Positions 52,720 to 61,755 of a stretch of 64,000 nt of DNA are shown here, piece by piece; the stretch's first letter is position 1, and every line of letters starts with the position of its first letter. Made by a program: the position numbers and the translations under genes. The notes below the pieces were generated by a model. It made no database searches and was not told the DNA's origin. It worked only from the letters and a program-made list of their open reading frames with translations. Origin of the DNA: JBCBSP01 sp039819095 (GTDB lineage Bacteria; Pseudomonadota; Alphaproteobacteria; Caulobacterales; Maricaulaceae); NCBI GenBank assembly GCA_039819095.1, contig JBCBSP010000007.1, positions 139,133 through 203,132 on the forward strand, written 5' to 3'.

Positions 52720-54611
52720 GGCAGGCTCTCCTGTCTGGGCGTTTCCGGTTCGTCTTGCGCGCCATCCCCAGCGACATCGCCTGAGGCCGCGCTTTCGTGC
52801 ATCTCAAGCAGTTCGGCGCCCGGGAACAGCTCCAGCGCCTTTTGAACCGCCGGGTCGCGGCGACCGGCTTCCAGCTTTTCCTCGCGCAGGCGATGGCGGC
52901 GTTCTTCGAGCGTTTCCCCACCCCGGCTTTGCGAGCGCCCATCGACCAGCCACCGCGCACCGGTCTGTTCCTTCAGGAAGGCGGCCAGCCGGTTGCTGAG
53001 ATCATCCGGCGCGCCGTCAGCCGGTTCGAACACCAGCTTGCCGGCGTCCAGCGCGACCAGGCGCACGAAGCGGCGCACATCCACAAGCAGGCGGATTTCA
53101 CGCGCCGCATCAATCATGTCCGCCAGATCATCAATCGTGTGCAGGGAAGCGCCCGCCTCCTCCCGCCCGTCCGGGGCGGGCGCAGAAGGCGGGGTTCCGC
53201 CGGAGCCGGGCTGAACGATCGGCGCGAGGGTCGTCTCAGGCTGAAGGGCGGCCGGCGGGGTGGCCGCCACCGGATCAGCCAGAGCCTGCGGGCCGGGATC
53301 AGTCGCCGGCGCGCCCCTCTCCGGGGCGGGCGCCGTCGCAGCCTCTTTGGGCGGCTGACCGGACAGAAGCCGGGCGGCGTCTTCAGGCGAGGGCAGATCG
53401 GCCGCCGCCATCAGGCGGATCATCGCCATTTCCGCCGCTGCAACCGGATCCGGCGCAACGCGAACATCGTCCAGACCGCCCAGCGCGACCTTCCAGAGCC
53501 GCGCCAGGCTGGCGAGCGTCTGCTTGTCCGCCAGCGCCTGCAGGCGCGCCTGGGTTTCGGCCGCCTCGCCGAGATCAGCCTCAGGGCCCGCCGCCTTAAG
53601 CCGGCTCATCGCGTGCAGGTGATCAAGCACATCGCGCACCAACACCTGAGGATCGGCGCCGCGATCATACTGCTCGCGCAATTCGCCAAGTGCGGCGCCG
53701 GCCTGGCCTTCAAGCACGGCTTCAAGCAGATCGAGAACGCGCGCCCGATCCGCCAGACCGAGCATCTCGCGCACCTGCAGCGCGGATACCGCGCCCTCGT
53801 CCTCGCCCTGCACAATCGCCTGATCGAGCAGCGATAGCGCATCACGCACCGAGCCTTCCGCCGCGCGCGCAATGGCCACCAGCCCGTCGCGCTCCACTCT
53901 GGCGTTTTCGTTGTCGCAGATGCGCGCCAGATGGTCGGTCAGCACGTCGCGCTCCACGCGCTTTAAGTCAAAGCGCTGGCAGCGGGACAGAACCGTGACC
54001 GGCACTTTGCGGATCTCGGTTGTGGCGAAGATGAATTTCACATGCGCAGGCGGCTCTTCCAGTGTTTTCAGAAGCGCGTTGAAGGCCGAGGTCGACAGCA
54101 TGTGGACCTCGTCGATGATGTAGACCTTGTAGCGCGCGGAAACCGGGGAATACCGCACGCCTTCCAGGATTTCACGGATATCGCCGACGCCGGTGCGCGA
54201 GGCGGCGTCCATCTCCATCACATCGACATGGGAGGACTGCGCGATGCGTTCGCAGTGCTCGCCGGGCGGGTTGAGAACCATGGACGGGGCGTCGGCCTCA
54301 GCCGTGCGATAGTTGAGCGCCCGCGCAATCAGCCGCGCTGTGGTGGTTTTTCCGACCCCGCGCACGCCAGTCAGCATATAGGCATGTGCGATGCGCCCAG
54401 CGGCGAAGGCGTTGGTCAGAGTGCGCACCATGGCGTCCTGACCGATCAGATCGTCGAAATTCTGCGGGCGGTATTTGCGAGCCAGAACCTGATAGCCGGC
54501 GCCGGACTGCGGCGCGGCCTCAAGACCGGGCAGCGCGACATCGTCCGGGCCGGGCCCTTCTGCGGGCGGCTCGTTCAGCGCGTCTTCGCGATCAGGATCA
54601 AGCTCGTCCAT
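52716..54611 (-). CDS. dnaX: DNA polymerase III subunits tau/gamma
   Basis: A 631-residue clamp-loader protein. The first 38 residues form an unconserved acidic extension. Then come VLARKYRPQNFDDLIGQ, Walker A GVRGVGKTT (82-90), VYIIDEVHMLS (Walker B), the SRC motif LSRCQRF, and the C-terminal tau region with Pro/Ala linker (about 400-500). Only one of the usual four zinc-site Cys residues is left (GEHC), a loss I believe is common in alphaproteobacterial DnaX. It lies 55 bp after ffs and overlaps ybaB. Confidence 0.97.
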   Translation of the reverse strand: MDELDPDREDALNEPPAEGPGPDDVALPGLEAAPQSGAGYQVLARKYRPQNFDDLIGQDAMVRTLTNAFAAGRIAHAYMLTGVRGVGKTTTARLIARALNYRTAEADAPSMVLNPPGEHCERIAQSSHVDVMEMDAASRTGVGDIREILEGVRYSPVSARYKVYIIDEVHMLSTSAFNALLKTLEEPPAHVKFIFATTEIRKVPVTVLSRCQRFDLKRVERDVLTDHLARICDNENARVERDGLVAIARAAEGSVRDALSLLDQAIVQGEDEGAVSALQVREMLGLADRARVLDLLEAVLEGQAGAALGELREQYDRGADPQVLVRDVLDHLHAMSRLKAAGPEADLGEAAETQARLQALADKQTLASLARLWKVALGGLDDVRVAPDPVAAAEMAMIRLMAAADLPSPEDAARLLSGQPPKEAATAPAPERGAPATDPGPQALADPVAATPPAALQPETTLAPIVQPGSGGTPPSAPAPDGREEAGASLHTIDDLADMIDAAREIRLLVDVRRFVRLVALDAGKLVFEPADGAPDDLSNRLAAFLKEQTGARWLVDGRSQSRGGETLEERRHRLREEKLEAGRRDPAVQKALELFPGAELLEMHESAASGDVAGDGAQDEPETPRQESLP

Positions 54612-54665
54612 CGCGGCGGGGCGCCCTTTGCTCTGCGGGGTTGGAGCCGTGAAGCGGCGCGAAAA

Positions 54666-54765
54666 GTGGAAGACCGGACAGCGACCCGAGCGGAAAACTC
54701 GTTACGGCTGCTTCCTTCCGGACCTGACCGGGTTGGCGAGACGCCCGTCCGCGCCGGCCTTCCAC
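54666..54765 (-). ncRNA. ffs: Signal recognition particle 4.5S RNA (small bacterial type)
   Basis: A 100-nt RNA on the minus strand from 54765 to 54666. The ends pair (GTGGAAG with CTTCCAC). The conserved apical domain reads GGTCAGGTCCGGAAGGAAGC followed by AGCCGTAACGAG, which is the Ffh-binding helix 8 with its GGAA tetraloop and symmetric/asymmetric loops. TTTTC follows the 3' end. It binds Ffh to form SRP for cotranslational membrane targeting. Location just upstream of dnaX is common in alphaproteobacteria. Confidence 0.97.
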
Positions 54766-54919
54766 TTGACATTATCGGGACTGTGAGGCCGGCGCGCAAG
54801 GCGTAGCGGCGCCCTTAGCGTGGATTGCTCCGCCGCCGGGTTTGCTGGCGCAGGCCGTCAGCGCGCATTGACTTTGAAAACGTTAGCCAAAGAGGCCGAT
54901 GCCCGCTCGGCTTGAGCGG

Positions 54920-55210
54920 TTAAAGCCTGCCACGCAATGCAAGCGCATTCAGCGCGTCATCAAGAAACCCGGCGTGGCGCTCCAACGCCTCTACCAGCTG
55001 CATGTCGCCGTTTGCAGCGATGGCCTCATCAAGCCAGAACGCCACCGCGCGCTTCTGGGTTTGAAGCCAGTCCAGCACGCGCAATTCTTCCCGGCTCAGC
55101 GCACGGTCAGGCTTTGTCGGCGGGTAACGGTCGTTGAGATTATGCAGCAGGACGGACGCCGTGAAGGCGTTGGGTTCAGGCGGGGCGGTGATCGCGGCGA
55201 GCTCTGTCAT
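54920..55210 (-). CDS. Small protein of unknown function
   Basis: A 96-residue soluble protein, mainly helical in its second half: REELRVLDWLQTQKRAVAFWLDEAIAANG, then LVEALERHAGFLDDALNALAL. No metal or DNA-binding motif is visible. It stands between ffs and the AhpD-like gene, in the same direction as both. The window between it and ffs (54766-54919) has nothing that I can identify. Confidence 0.55.
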   Translation of the reverse strand: MTELAAITAPPEPNAFTASVLLHNLNDRYPPTKPDRALSREELRVLDWLQTQKRAVAFWLDEAIAANGDMQLVEALERHAGFLDDALNALALRGRL

Positions 55211-55295
55211 GCGCTTACGTTATGCGACTCATTCGCATTTACAATGAGGCATTGGAGCTTCGCGCGTGTGGTCTGATGCCGCAGGCTCTCCACAC

Positions 55296-55329
55296 ACAAA
55301 CGCCCCGCCGTGGGGAAATCGGCGAGGCG
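55296..55329 (-). terminator. Terminator-like hairpin after the AhpD-like gene
   Basis: A 10-bp stem (55301-55310 with 55320-55329, one G-U in RNA) is followed on the minus strand by TTTGTGTGTG. It lies 26 bp after the stop of the minus-strand carboxymuconolactone-decarboxylase-family gene. The U-run is interrupted, so the terminator may be weak. Confidence 0.5.
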
Positions 55330-55355
55330 CTCATGTCGGCACGTCAGGCTTGAAG

Positions 55356-55907
55356 TCAGGCGGCGGACTTCGCAGGGCCGCCGAACTGCTCATCGATCGG
55401 GGTGTCGATGATGTGGTTGGCGTAGTTGGACACCGTCTTCAGCGAGACGCCGAGAATGACGTCGAGCACATTGGCGCGGGTGAAGCCGGCGGCGATGAAG
55501 GCGTCGACCGCGTCTTCGCCGACCCAGCCGCGCTCAACGACGACGCGGCGGGTAAACTCGGCCAGCGCCTGCAGGCGCGCATCAGCCAGCTCGCCGCCTG
55601 AGCGCAGCGCTGCGATCTCAGCGTCATCAAGGCCGGCGCCTTTGGCGAGTCCGGAATGCGCCGCCAGGCAGTACTGGCAGCCGTTTTCTTCGCTCGCCGT
55701 GAGCAAGACCACCTGCACCTCCGCGCCGGTCAAAGACGTCTTGTCCAATAGCGCGGCGACCGTGGTGTAGGCTGCGAACACGGCGGGGCTTTCGGCCAGC
55801 GCGCCATACAGGTTCGGGATGAAGCCGATTGCCGACTTCACGTCGGACAGGCGCAGCCTGGAGCTATCGGGTGCTGTGGTTTCGTCGTGGATTTCAAATT
55901 GGGCCAT
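55356..55907 (-). CDS. Carboxymuconolactone decarboxylase family protein (AhpD-like)
   Basis: A 183-residue alkylhydroperoxidase-like protein with the redox motif ENGCQYCLAAHSGLAKGAG (CxxC with the downstream His). It has IGFIPNLYGALAESPAVFAAY ahead of it and NYANHIIDTPIDEQFGGP at the C-terminus, typical of the uncharacterised peroxidase-related branch. It would reduce peroxides or act as thiol disulfide partner. It reads on its own between a small unknown gene and the divergent nudC gene. Confidence 0.9.
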   Translation of the reverse strand: MAQFEIHDETTAPDSSRLRLSDVKSAIGFIPNLYGALAESPAVFAAYTTVAALLDKTSLTGAEVQVVLLTASEENGCQYCLAAHSGLAKGAGLDDAEIAALRSGGELADARLQALAEFTRRVVVERGWVGEDAVDAFIAAGFTRANVLDVILGVSLKTVSNYANHIIDTPIDEQFGGPAKSAA

Positions 55908-56105
55908 CGTAAGCCTCTCCCAGGTTTGGATCGGCGCCGCGGCGCGGCTTGGCCCCGCGTCCGGCGTCGGGCTGACACATGCTCATCCCGGCCCGACTTG
56001 AGAAGCCCACGAAGTTTCACGTGTCTTCACGCGGACGCGACCGGATCGTGTGTGCGTTCACTTGAAGCTGGTCAGGGCCGGCCCGCCGCGCTAGGCCTGC
56101 CGGCC

Positions 56106-56975
56106 ATGCAGCTGACTTTCACCGGATCACGGCTCGATCACGCGAGCCTGGAGCGCGTCGACGCCGATTGGATCGCCGCGCGCAAATCAGAGCCGTCCGC
56201 CAGAGCGATCCTCTTCGCCGGCGGCGATATCGCGGTGGACGCAGATGGTTCCCCGCTTGTGGTCCCCGCCGCTGAGGCCGAGCGCTACGCACTCAGACGC
56301 CCCGGCCTGATCTTCGTCGGTATGGATGGCTCGACGGCCTGGTTCGCCGCCTCTCTTGAACGCGGGCAGGCGGACCAGGGCCCTGACTTTCGAATCACCG
56401 CCATGCATGTCGAGGCCGACTTCGCTTGCGTCATGGGACGCGCGCGCGCGGTGCTGCAATGGCATGGGCGCCGGCGCTACTGCTCCAATTGCGGCACAGA
56501 GAACGCGCCGGCTGATGGCGGATTGAAGCTGGTCTGCCCAAGTTGTGGCATGCAGCATTTCCCGCGCGTCGATCCCTCCGTGATTATGCTGCCCCATGCC
56601 GGCGATCGCTGCGTTCTTGGACGACAGGCGAACTGGCCGCCAGGCCTGTTCGCGACGCTGGCCGGCTTCATCGAGCCGGGCGAGACCATCGAAGAGGCCT
56701 GTGCCCGAGAGACGCGCGAGGAGATCGGGCTGACAGTGGTCAATGCGCGCTATATCGCAAGCCAGCCTTGGCCTTTCCCGTCCTCGCTGATGATCGGGCT
56801 GATCGCCGAGATCGAGCCGGGCGAGCTGAAGCCGGACGATGATCTGGAAGATGCGCGCTGGTTTACCCGCGACGACGTCCGCGCGCTGTACAGCGGCGAA
56901 ATCGCCCGATGGGCCCCGCCGCATTTTTCCATTTCCCGCCAGCTGATTGATCTGTGGCTGGACGGTGAAACCTGA
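56106..56975 (+). CDS. nudC: NADH pyrophosphatase NudC
   Basis: A 289-residue Nudix enzyme that cleaves NADH to NMNH and AMP and can remove NAD caps from RNA. The start at 56106 gives the family N-terminus; an in-frame ATG at 55887 reads across the promoter of the divergent gene. Zinc-ribbon Cys pairs CSNCGTENAP and CPSCGMQ, then FPRVDPSVIM, the Nudix box GFIEPGETIEEACARETREE, and the NudC signature SQPWPFPSSLM are intact. Confidence 0.97.
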   Translation: MQLTFTGSRLDHASLERVDADWIAARKSEPSARAILFAGGDIAVDADGSPLVVPAAEAERYALRRPGLIFVGMDGSTAWFAASLERGQADQGPDFRITAMHVEADFACVMGRARAVLQWHGRRRYCSNCGTENAPADGGLKLVCPSCGMQHFPRVDPSVIMLPHAGDRCVLGRQANWPPGLFATLAGFIEPGETIEEACARETREEIGLTVVNARYIASQPWPFPSSLMIGLIAEIEPGELKPDDDLEDARWFTRDDVRALYSGEIARWAPPHFSISRQLIDLWLDGET

Positions 56976-57129
56976 CCGCCCGCGACGACCTGCCGCGCCC
57001 GGAAGCGCGCGACATGAGCTACATCCGGGGTCGGAGCGGTTCTTAAGCCGTCAGTAGCGGTTGCTTGACTGCGCGCAGCGTGCCAAACACCGCTCAACGC
57101 ACACATTAACAGGCAATGAGAGAACGTCG

Positions 57130-57939
57130 ATGGGCGATCTTTTCTGGAACAAGGTGGCAGGCGCGCTTCTGGCGCTCTTCCTCATCGTCATGGGTCTGCA
57201 GACCGTGGCGGACATGGTCTATAGCGACGAAGCGCCAGAGACGATCGCCTACCCGATCGATCTGTCGATCCTGGAAGGCTCCGCAACGACGGAAGCTGAA
57301 GAGGAAGGCCCGGTTGATTTCGGCCTCCTGCTTGCTGCAGCGGACCTGTCCGCTGGCGAACGCGTCGTGCGCCGTTGCGTGAGTTGTCATACGCTCGGCG
57401 AAGGCGGCGCAGACGGCACCGGCCCGCACATGTGGGGCGTGATGGGTCGCGCTGTCGCGGCAGTCGACGGCTTCAACTATTCCAGCGCGATGCAGGACTA
57501 CTCCGAAGACAGCAGCGTGGTCTGGGGCTACCAGAACATGTACGATTATCTTGAGAATCCGCGTCGCTACGTGCCCGGCACGGCGATGAGCTTCGCCGGC
57601 CTGCGCAATCAGGAAGACCGCATCAATATCATCGCCTTCCTGCGCACGCTGGATCGCAATCCCATGGCTCTGCCGGACCCGCTTCCTGTCGAAGCCCCGG
57701 CTGAGCTTGTCGACACGGCGATGGCTGAAGGCGCACAAGGCGAATCAGACCTGGCCGCTTTCGCTGACGCTGCTGAAGCTGCAATCGATGACGCCGCCGC
57801 ACAGGGCGAAGCCCTGATCGAGGGCGCTGACGAAGCGATTGAAGGCGCAACGGACGCCGCGCAAAACCTTGCCGAAGACGCCGTCGAAGCGGTTGGCAAC
57901 GCCGCTGATGACGCGCCGACCGAAGAGGACGAAGGCTAA
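57130..57939 (+). CDS. Membrane-anchored cytochrome c with acidic C-terminal tail
   Basis: A 269-residue CycM-like protein. One membrane helix (residues 8-28) anchors a periplasmic class I cytochrome c. The heme site is CVSCH (Cys83, Cys86, His87), and Met153 in PGTAMSFAG is the likely sixth ligand. The sequence GTGPHMWGVMGR also fits the cytochrome c2/c552 group. Residues about 185-269 form an Ala/Asp/Glu-rich helical tail beyond the domain. It probably carries electrons between the bc1 complex and the terminal oxidase. A strong terminator follows. Confidence 0.93.
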   Translation: MGDLFWNKVAGALLALFLIVMGLQTVADMVYSDEAPETIAYPIDLSILEGSATTEAEEEGPVDFGLLLAAADLSAGERVVRRCVSCHTLGEGGADGTGPHMWGVMGRAVAAVDGFNYSSAMQDYSEDSSVVWGYQNMYDYLENPRRYVPGTAMSFAGLRNQEDRINIIAFLRTLDRNPMALPDPLPVEAPAELVDTAMAEGAQGESDLAAFADAAEAAIDDAAAQGEALIEGADEAIEGATDAAQNLAEDAVEAVGNAADDAPTEEDEG

Positions 57940-57963
57940 GCCCCTTCCTTCCAAACCGAAAAC

Positions 57964-57997
57964 AAAGGCGCTTCGCAGGTCGCGGAGCGCCTTTTTC
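57964..57997 (+). terminator. Rho-independent terminator after cytochrome c gene
   Basis: Stem AAAGGCGCT (57964-57972) pairs with AGCGCCTTT (57986-57994), and the run of T (57992-57996) follows. It is 24 bp after the cytochrome c stop and 25 bp before the convergent NlpC/P60 gene end. Confidence 0.85.
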
Positions 57998-58021
57998 GTT
58001 GTGGGAATTTATAAGCGCCGA

Positions 58022-58810
58022 TCAGTCCGGCCGCCGGAAAATCCCGCTGATGGGCGCGTGGTGGAAGGCGATCCGGCGGGCCGCGCGCGCGAGCGGCTCA
58101 GCCGCAGTCATCATGTGGTGAGCGTTGGCGTGCAACAGGGTTTCAGCATCGGTCATGATCCCGACATGGCCCGGCCAGAAAACCAGATCGCCGCGCTGCA
58201 GGCCTGACACGTCATCGCGCGCCTCAAGCTCGGTCCAGTTCTGGCGCGCCCAGGCCTCCTGATCGCCGGAATCGCGCGGACAGCGGATGCCGGCGGCCTC
58301 AAGCGCGGTCTGCACCAAGCCGGAGCAGTCCAGCCCGAGGCTCTCCTTGCCGCCCCACTGATAGGGCGCGTGCACAAAGCGCTCGGCGACGGCGACGTAG
58401 TCGTCTTCAGACGCGCCCAGCGCGCTGAGATGCGGCTCAAACACCCATCCAAGGCGTTGCGCCTCGATGAAGCGTCCATTGCGCACGCCTGCGGAGATTT
58501 TCGCGTTCATAGAGACCAGGAAGCGCGGCGCGCTTTTCAGGTCGGCTTGCGAAAACACATAGGTGCGCAAAGCCGCGACGCGGTGTGTCGGAATGAGCGC
58601 CGGCGCGGAAAGCGCCGCCATATCAACCCAGCCTCGATACCCGTCAAGCTGCGAGCGGCCATAGCCCCAGCCAGACTCCTCGCGCTCGATCTCGAACGTT
58701 TCGCCGCACAGGAGCTGGCTGTCCAGAGACCCGTCATCGTCCGGCGTCCGGCGGATCGCCGCGACCCCGGCGGTGCATTGATAGAGCCCGCTCACCGCCT
58801 CAGCCGCCAT
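58022..58810 (-). CDS. NlpC/P60 (C40) peptidase with SH3-like domain
   Basis: A 262-residue cell-wall peptidase. Residues about 10-70 are SH3-like (VAAIRRTPDDDGSLDSQLLCGE, then GWGYGRSQLDGYRGWVD). The C40 catalytic domain has Cys162 in LDCSGLVQTAL, His215 in PGHVGIM, and a third polar residue near HANAHH. No signal peptide is visible, so it may act in the cytoplasm, for example on recycled muropeptides, or be exported by another route. It overlaps the aminopeptidase stop by 11 bp, so the two genes are coupled. Confidence 0.9.
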   Translation of the reverse strand: MAAEAVSGLYQCTAGVAAIRRTPDDDGSLDSQLLCGETFEIEREESGWGYGRSQLDGYRGWVDMAALSAPALIPTHRVAALRTYVFSQADLKSAPRFLVSMNAKISAGVRNGRFIEAQRLGWVFEPHLSALGASEDDYVAVAERFVHAPYQWGGKESLGLDCSGLVQTALEAAGIRCPRDSGDQEAWARQNWTELEARDDVSGLQRGDLVFWPGHVGIMTDAETLLHANAHHMMTAAEPLARAARRIAFHHAPISGIFRRPD

Positions 58811-60164
58811 AGCGCTGCTTCAGATAGGCGTAGAGCGCGCGCCCGCCGAGCAGCTCGCCGCCCTTGGGCCGACCCGGACGTGGGCTCGGATTCCAGGCGA
58901 AAATGTCAAAATGCGCCCAGGCTGCGGCGTCGCTGGCGAAACGGCGAAGGAAAAGCGCGGCGGTGATGGAACCGGCCATCGGCCCGGCGCCGGTGGAGGA
59001 CAGATCGGAAATCTCGCCGTCCATCTGAATGTCGTAGCCATCGTGTAGCGGCATGCGCCAGACCGGGTCGTCCACCTGGCGGCCCTGGGCGGTCACGGCT
59101 TCGGCCATAGCGTCATCAGCGGTGTAGATGGGCGCCAGTTCCGGCCCGAGCGCCACACGCGCCGCCCCGGTCAGCGTCGCCATATCGATAAGCAGTTCAG
59201 GCTTGTCCTCGCACGCCTTGGTGATCGCATCGGCGAGCACCAGTCGTCCTTCCGCATCGGTATTACCAATCTCAACCGTCAGCCCCTTACGCGAGGATAG
59301 GATATCGCCTGGACGGAAGGCGGAACCGGATATGGCGTTCTCAACCGCCGGGATCAGCACGTGTAGGCGCACCTTCAGCCCTGCATCCATGATCATCGAG
59401 GCAAGGCCCAGAACGCTCGCTGCCCCGCCCATATCCTTCTTCATCAAGCGCATGAAGGCGGACGCCTTGATATCCAGCCCCCCGGAATCAAAGCACACGC
59501 CCTTGCCCACCAGCGCCAGACGCGGATGGCTCCGATCGCCCCATTCGAACTCGATAAGGCGCGGCGCATCGACCGAGGCCCGCCCGACCGCATGAATCAT
59601 CGGATAATTCTCATCCAGCAACGCGTCGCCGACGACGCAGCGCATCTCAGCGCCATGGCGGTCGGCGAGCTCGCGCGCAGCCGCTTCCAGATGGTTCGGC
59701 AGCATGTCGGCGGCGGGCGTATTGACCAGATCGCGCGTCAGGGTCGCCCCGCGGACGACACGCTCAGCCTCTGCGATGTCAGCCCCGTCCAGAGCGGCGA
59801 AACGCGCCGGCGCTCGTTTAGCCTTGCGATAGCGGGTGAACTGATACCCGCCCAGCGCCAAAGCGATCGAGGTCTGGGTCGGGTCCCAACCACTGGGACA
59901 CTCGACCACCCGCCAGTCGCCTTGCGGCAGGCTCAAAGCCGCATCGCCAGCGCTGAAGGGCGTTTTCGCCGGACCGGCTCCAATCAGCGCGCCGTCCTCG
60001 CCGGGCAGCAGGAGCAGCTCTCCGGGAGCCGCCTTGAAGCCGGACGCCTCGACATGGGCGCGCACGGCTGAGGGTAAGGAGGCGAGGCGGTCATCCAGCC
60101 CGTCGGCGGCGAGAATCCGGACCGGGCGAGCCGGAGCGTCAGCAGGAGCGAAGATTGCGGTCAT
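58800..60164 (-). CDS. Leucyl aminopeptidase family protein (M17)
   Basis: A 454-residue M17 peptidase. The ATG at 60164 (MTAIFAPADAPARPVRIL) is preferred; longer frames overlap tadD on the other strand. Catalytic core: VGKGVCFDSGGLDIKAS with the bridging metal ligands, DMGGAASVLG, and the signature NTDAEGRLVLADA. Such two-zinc aminopeptidases degrade peptides in the cytoplasm. The 3' end overlaps the C40 peptidase gene, which suggests joint peptide/muropeptide turnover. Confidence 0.94.
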   Translation of the reverse strand: MTAIFAPADAPARPVRILAADGLDDRLASLPSAVRAHVEASGFKAAPGELLLLPGEDGALIGAGPAKTPFSAGDAALSLPQGDWRVVECPSGWDPTQTSIALALGGYQFTRYRKAKRAPARFAALDGADIAEAERVVRGATLTRDLVNTPAADMLPNHLEAAARELADRHGAEMRCVVGDALLDENYPMIHAVGRASVDAPRLIEFEWGDRSHPRLALVGKGVCFDSGGLDIKASAFMRLMKKDMGGAASVLGLASMIMDAGLKVRLHVLIPAVENAISGSAFRPGDILSSRKGLTVEIGNTDAEGRLVLADAITKACEDKPELLIDMATLTGAARVALGPELAPIYTADDAMAEAVTAQGRQVDDPVWRMPLHDGYDIQMDGEISDLSSTGAGPMAGSITAALFLRRFASDAAAWAHFDIFAWNPSPRPGRPKGGELLGGRALYAYLKQRYGG

Positions 60165-60291
60165 GAACAGCCCTGAAGCAGTGACGGTTGAAATCAGCGC
60201 GCAGCGCTGCTCGCGCGGCGTGCGAAGCGTTAACGGCTTCTTGACCGGCGCGGCGCAGTTTGATCGCTCGCACGGCGTTAAGAGGTAGACC

Positions 60292-61149
60292 ATGAGCGCT
60301 CGCTTGTCCGCAATGACCCGCACGAGCATCCTCGTCCTGGCGTTGGGCGCGCTGAGCGCCTGCTCCACGACGCAGGAACTGCAGCCCACCGAGCAGGAGG
60401 CCGCGCTTGCCGAAGCGCTTCAGGAACGCGAACTGGCGCCCGCGACCGCCGAAGAGCGCGACGCGGTGCGCAATCAGGATCTCCTCACCCAGGCCGCCTT
60501 CTGGGCCGAAGCCCATGAGCTGAACCCCGGCGACCGGGAAGCGGCCTTCGAGCTGTCACGGGTGCTGCGCTTGCTGGGCGGCGCCCAGCGCTCCGCCGAG
60601 ATCGCACGCCAATCGCTGGCCCTCTACCCCGATGATATCGGCCTGCTGGGCCAGTACGGGCTGGCGCTGACAGCCATGGGCCGCGGCCCGTCCGCTCTGG
60701 AGCCGTTGAGCCGAGCAGCCACTGACCCCGGCGCGGGCTGGCGCATCATCAATGCGCTCGGCGTTGCTCTGGAACAGGCCGGCCGCAAGGACGCGGCGCG
60801 CGCACGCTTCAATCAGGCTTTGCTGCTGGCGCCAGGAGAACCGGCGATTGAGAGCAATCTGGCGCTCTCCTACGCGCTGGATGGTCAGGCCGAACAGGCC
60901 GAAGCCATGCTCAGACGCGCCGCGCGCAGCGACCGCGCTACGCCTCAGGTCCGCCAGAATCTCGCGCTTGTCGTTGCGCTCCAGGGACGCTTTGACGAGG
61001 CCGAACAGATCGCGCTTATCGACGCCACGCCGGAAATGGCTGAGGCGAACATGGATTATGTGCGGAGCCTGATGAGCAATCCGCGGCGCTGGGACGCGCT
61101 CGCCCAAACCGCAGAGCCGCGCCGCCAGACGCCGCGTCTTCGCCGGTAG
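60292..61149 (+). CDS. tadD: Tad pilus assembly lipoprotein TadD
   Basis: A 285-residue lipoprotein (lipobox LSAC near residue 24) with TPR units: LTQAAFWAEAHELNPGDREA, SAEIARQSLALYPDDIGLLG, DAARARFNQALLLAPGEPAI and then a degenerate repeat. It is like TadD/Flp-associated TPR proteins that work with the secretin. It starts at ATG 60292 with GAGGT about 8 bp upstream. It is divergent from the aminopeptidase gene, and is convergent with the minus-strand tad block further on. Confidence 0.85.
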   Translation: MSARLSAMTRTSILVLALGALSACSTTQELQPTEQEAALAEALQERELAPATAEERDAVRNQDLLTQAAFWAEAHELNPGDREAAFELSRVLRLLGGAQRSAEIARQSLALYPDDIGLLGQYGLALTAMGRGPSALEPLSRAATDPGAGWRIINALGVALEQAGRKDAARARFNQALLLAPGEPAIESNLALSYALDGQAEQAEAMLRRAARSDRATPQVRQNLALVVALQGRFDEAEQIALIDATPEMAEANMDYVRSLMSNPRRWDALAQTAEPRRQTPRLRR

Positions 61150-61158
61150 CGCTGAATT

Positions 61159-61677
61159 CTACGACTTGAACGGATCGGTATCGCCAGCCGTCGGCGGCGC
61201 GGATTTCGGCGGAGGCGGAAGCGGCGGGGCCGCACCCTCGGTGCGCTTCAACGGAAAACCCTCGCGCAAGCTGGCGGTGACCAGCGTGTGATCGAACCGG
61301 AAATCATCAACCAGCTCGCGCAATTCGCGCGGCGCCTTTCCGTTCTTCGACACTTCGATGGCGCGATAGAGCGCGAACAGGCGCAGATAGCCTTTGTCGT
61401 CGCGCGACAGGCTGGTCTCATCCAGCCGTGAGCAGACCGAAACCAGCCCCTGGACACCCTGGCGACGCTTCTCAAAGGCGAGATTGATCAGGGCGTTGAC
61501 CAGCGCCACACGCCAGCCGATCTCTGCGAAATCCACCTTGCGCGGCACGGCGGCGAGCTCGGTCCTCGCCTTTTCTTTATCGCCCGCAGCCAGTGCGGCG
61601 AGTGCGTGATCGGTCGCGGTTGCGGCAAGGCGGTATTCCTCCTGCCGGCGTTCGCTCACCTTGCTTGCCCCGAACAT
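61159..61677 (-). CDS. Protein of unknown function next to tad genes
   Basis: A 172-residue helical protein: AATATDHALAALAAGDKEKARTEL (TPR-like first half), INLAFEKRRQGVQGLVSVCSRL and FRFDHTLVTASLREGFPL. It ends in a Pro/Ala-rich tail. It lies 79 bp downstream of tadC on the same strand and next to the convergent tadD, so could take part in pilus assembly, but I recognise no family. Confidence 0.6.
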   Translation of the reverse strand: MFGASKVSERRQEEYRLAATATDHALAALAAGDKEKARTELAAVPRKVDFAEIGWRVALVNALINLAFEKRRQGVQGLVSVCSRLDETSLSRDDKGYLRLFALYRAIEVSKNGKAPRELRELVDDFRFDHTLVTASLREGFPLKRTEGAAPPLPPPPKSAPPTAGDTDPFKS

Positions 61678-61755
61678 GAAGCGGGTCGTCCTTTCACTTC
61701 AGCGCCAGTCCCCCACCTGCGCAGCGGGAGACTGTAGCGCCGCAAGTCCCGTTCG

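Noticed and set aside
52716..54611. Programmed frameshift in dnaX
   Set aside because: I found no convincing slippery A-run with a downstream structure in the region before the linker; the full-length frame is open.
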